Below are positions 12,276-13,025 of a stretch of 13,025 nt of DNA, one piece after another. The stretch is from Chloroflexota bacterium (GTDB lineage: Bacteria > Chloroflexota > Dehalococcoidia > JABGRK01). The translations under genes were made by a program, and so were the position numbers. The stretch is taken from positions 1 through 13,025 of the forward strand of contig DAOUZV010000015.1 in assembly GCA_030665485.1 (NCBI GenBank), given 5' to 3'. A model generated the notes under the pieces. The model worked only from the letters and a program-made list of their open reading frames with translations. It had not been told where the DNA came from and ran no database searches. Every line of letters begins with the position of its first letter. Within the stretch, counting starts at the first letter, position 1.

Positions 12276-13025
12276 TTCCCATAGAAGAGGCGCTGGAAAA
12301 GATACTGAGCTACGTTGACGTTTTACAGCAGGAAGAAAAGCCTATTCTTGATATCATGGGCCAGGTCTTGTGCGAAGACGTTTATTCCGATATAAATGTT
12401 CCGCCTCTCGACAACTCAGCGATGGACGGATACGCGGTTCAGTCGGCAAGTACCGCCGGTGCGGTGCAATCGAGTCCTGCCATACTCAAGGTCACTGGCG
12501 AGGTTGCCGCGGGTTCGATAAGCGACAAAGTCGTTGAACCGGGCACTGCCATAAGAATAATGACTGGCGCACCGATTCCCGCCGGTGCAGATACCGTCGT
12601 CCAATTTGAAAATACAGATGAGGAAACCCGCAGCTCGTCAGGCAGGCCGCTTGATGAGATAGGCGTTCTCCATGAGACACCGGCCGACCTTAACATAAGA
12701 CGTGCCGGTGAGGACATAAAGAAGGGCGACCTGGTACTTAAAGAGGGCATAGTGATTCGCCCGCAGGAAGTGGGGCTGCTGGCTTCGCTGGGCCGGGCCA
12801 GCGCCAAAGTGATCCGTCGTCCCGTTGTCGCCGTTCTTGCCACCGGAGATGAGCTGGTTAACGTGGGTGAGCCATTACCTGCCGGTAAGATCTATAACAG
12901 CAATACATTTAGCATGGCATCGCAGGTGTATCGCTATGGAGGCATACCCAAGATTCTGGGCATTGCCGCGGACAGCATAGATGCGCTGTGGGCCAAGATA
13001 AGCGAGGGATTGGATGCAGACATGC
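12272..13025 (+). CDS. moeA: Molybdopterin molybdenumtransferase MoeA, N-terminal part
   Basis: The first 251 residues of MoeA, which inserts molybdate into adenylated molybdopterin; the gene continues past the window. Visible are MIPIEEALEKIL, VPPLDNSAMDGYAV (about 44-57), RIMTGAPIPAGADTVVQFE (91-109), RRAGEDIKKGD, RPQEVGLLASLG (161-172), and the start of the central catalytic domain VVAVLATGDELV followed by KIYNSNT. The order and spacing are those of the roughly 400-residue family. The ATG overlaps the mobA stop (ATGA at 12272-12275), and AAGGAGG at 12255-12261 lies 10 nt upstream within mobA. No moaA, moaC or moaE is in the window. Confidence 0.95.
   Translation, partial: MIPIEEALEKILSYVDVLQQEEKPILDIMGQVLCEDVYSDINVPPLDNSAMDGYAVQSASTAGAVQSSPAILKVTGEVAAGSISDKVVEPGTAIRIMTGAPIPAGADTVVQFENTDEETRSSSGRPLDEIGVLHETPADLNIRRAGEDIKKGDLVLKEGIVIRPQEVGLLASLGRASAKVIRRPVVAVLATGDELVNVGEPLPAGKIYNSNTFSMASQVYRYGGIPKILGIAADSIDALWAKISEGLDADM

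Overview
The window looks like chromosomal DNA of an anaerobic bacterium. About half of the start codons are not ATG (four TTG, four GTG and one ATA), Shine-Dalgarno sites are clear ahead of many genes, and sigma70-type promoters and U-tract terminators are easy to see. A methanogen-type homocysteine-biosynthesis cluster sits next to Fe-S and sulfur-carrier genes and molybdenum-cofactor genes, which points to a strict anaerobe. I lean towards Chloroflexota (Dehalococcoidia-like), but this is an impression from gene content and protein style, not a proven placement. I see no mobile elements, CRISPR array or phage genes.

Layout. (1) 1-249, minus strand: start of a Rossmann/DUF2520-type dehydrogenase, expressed from a strong promoter through a leader of about 160 nt that contains an intrinsic terminator. 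(2) 481-655: divergent promoter, a CAT-anticodon tRNA and its terminator. (3) 683-1812: DUF164 zinc-ribbon coiled-coil protein and RNase HI. (4) 1827-6781: a ten-gene sulfur operon. It runs Rrf2 regulator (with an in-frame UGA at codon 7), HcyBio/DUF39 homocysteine biosynthesis protein, small zinc-finger protein, NifU C-terminal domain, NIL-ferredoxin, COG2122/UPF0280, ThiF/MoeB-like E1, and three tandem ThiS/MoaD-like carriers. (5) 6834-8090: infC-rpmI-rplT with tandem promoters, an AUA start codon for infC and a strong terminator. (6) 8102-11579: pheS-pheT with their own promoter. (7) 11631-13025: mobA, probably leaderless, overlapping moeA by 4 nt; moeA runs off the window.

How the genes work together. 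Blocks 5 and 6 are the ordinary translation cluster. Block 4 is the interesting one. HcyBio, NIL-ferredoxin and COG2122 are the three families linked to direct sulfide/persulfide incorporation into homocysteine in methanogens. Here they are encoded with an E1-like adenylating enzyme and three candidate sulfur-carrier proteins, which resembles in logic the protein-thiocarboxylate route described in Wolinella (HcyS/HcyF). An Rrf2 regulator with three IscR-like cysteines heads the operon and could sense Fe-S or sulfur status. The merger of the two chemistries is inferred from gene order only.
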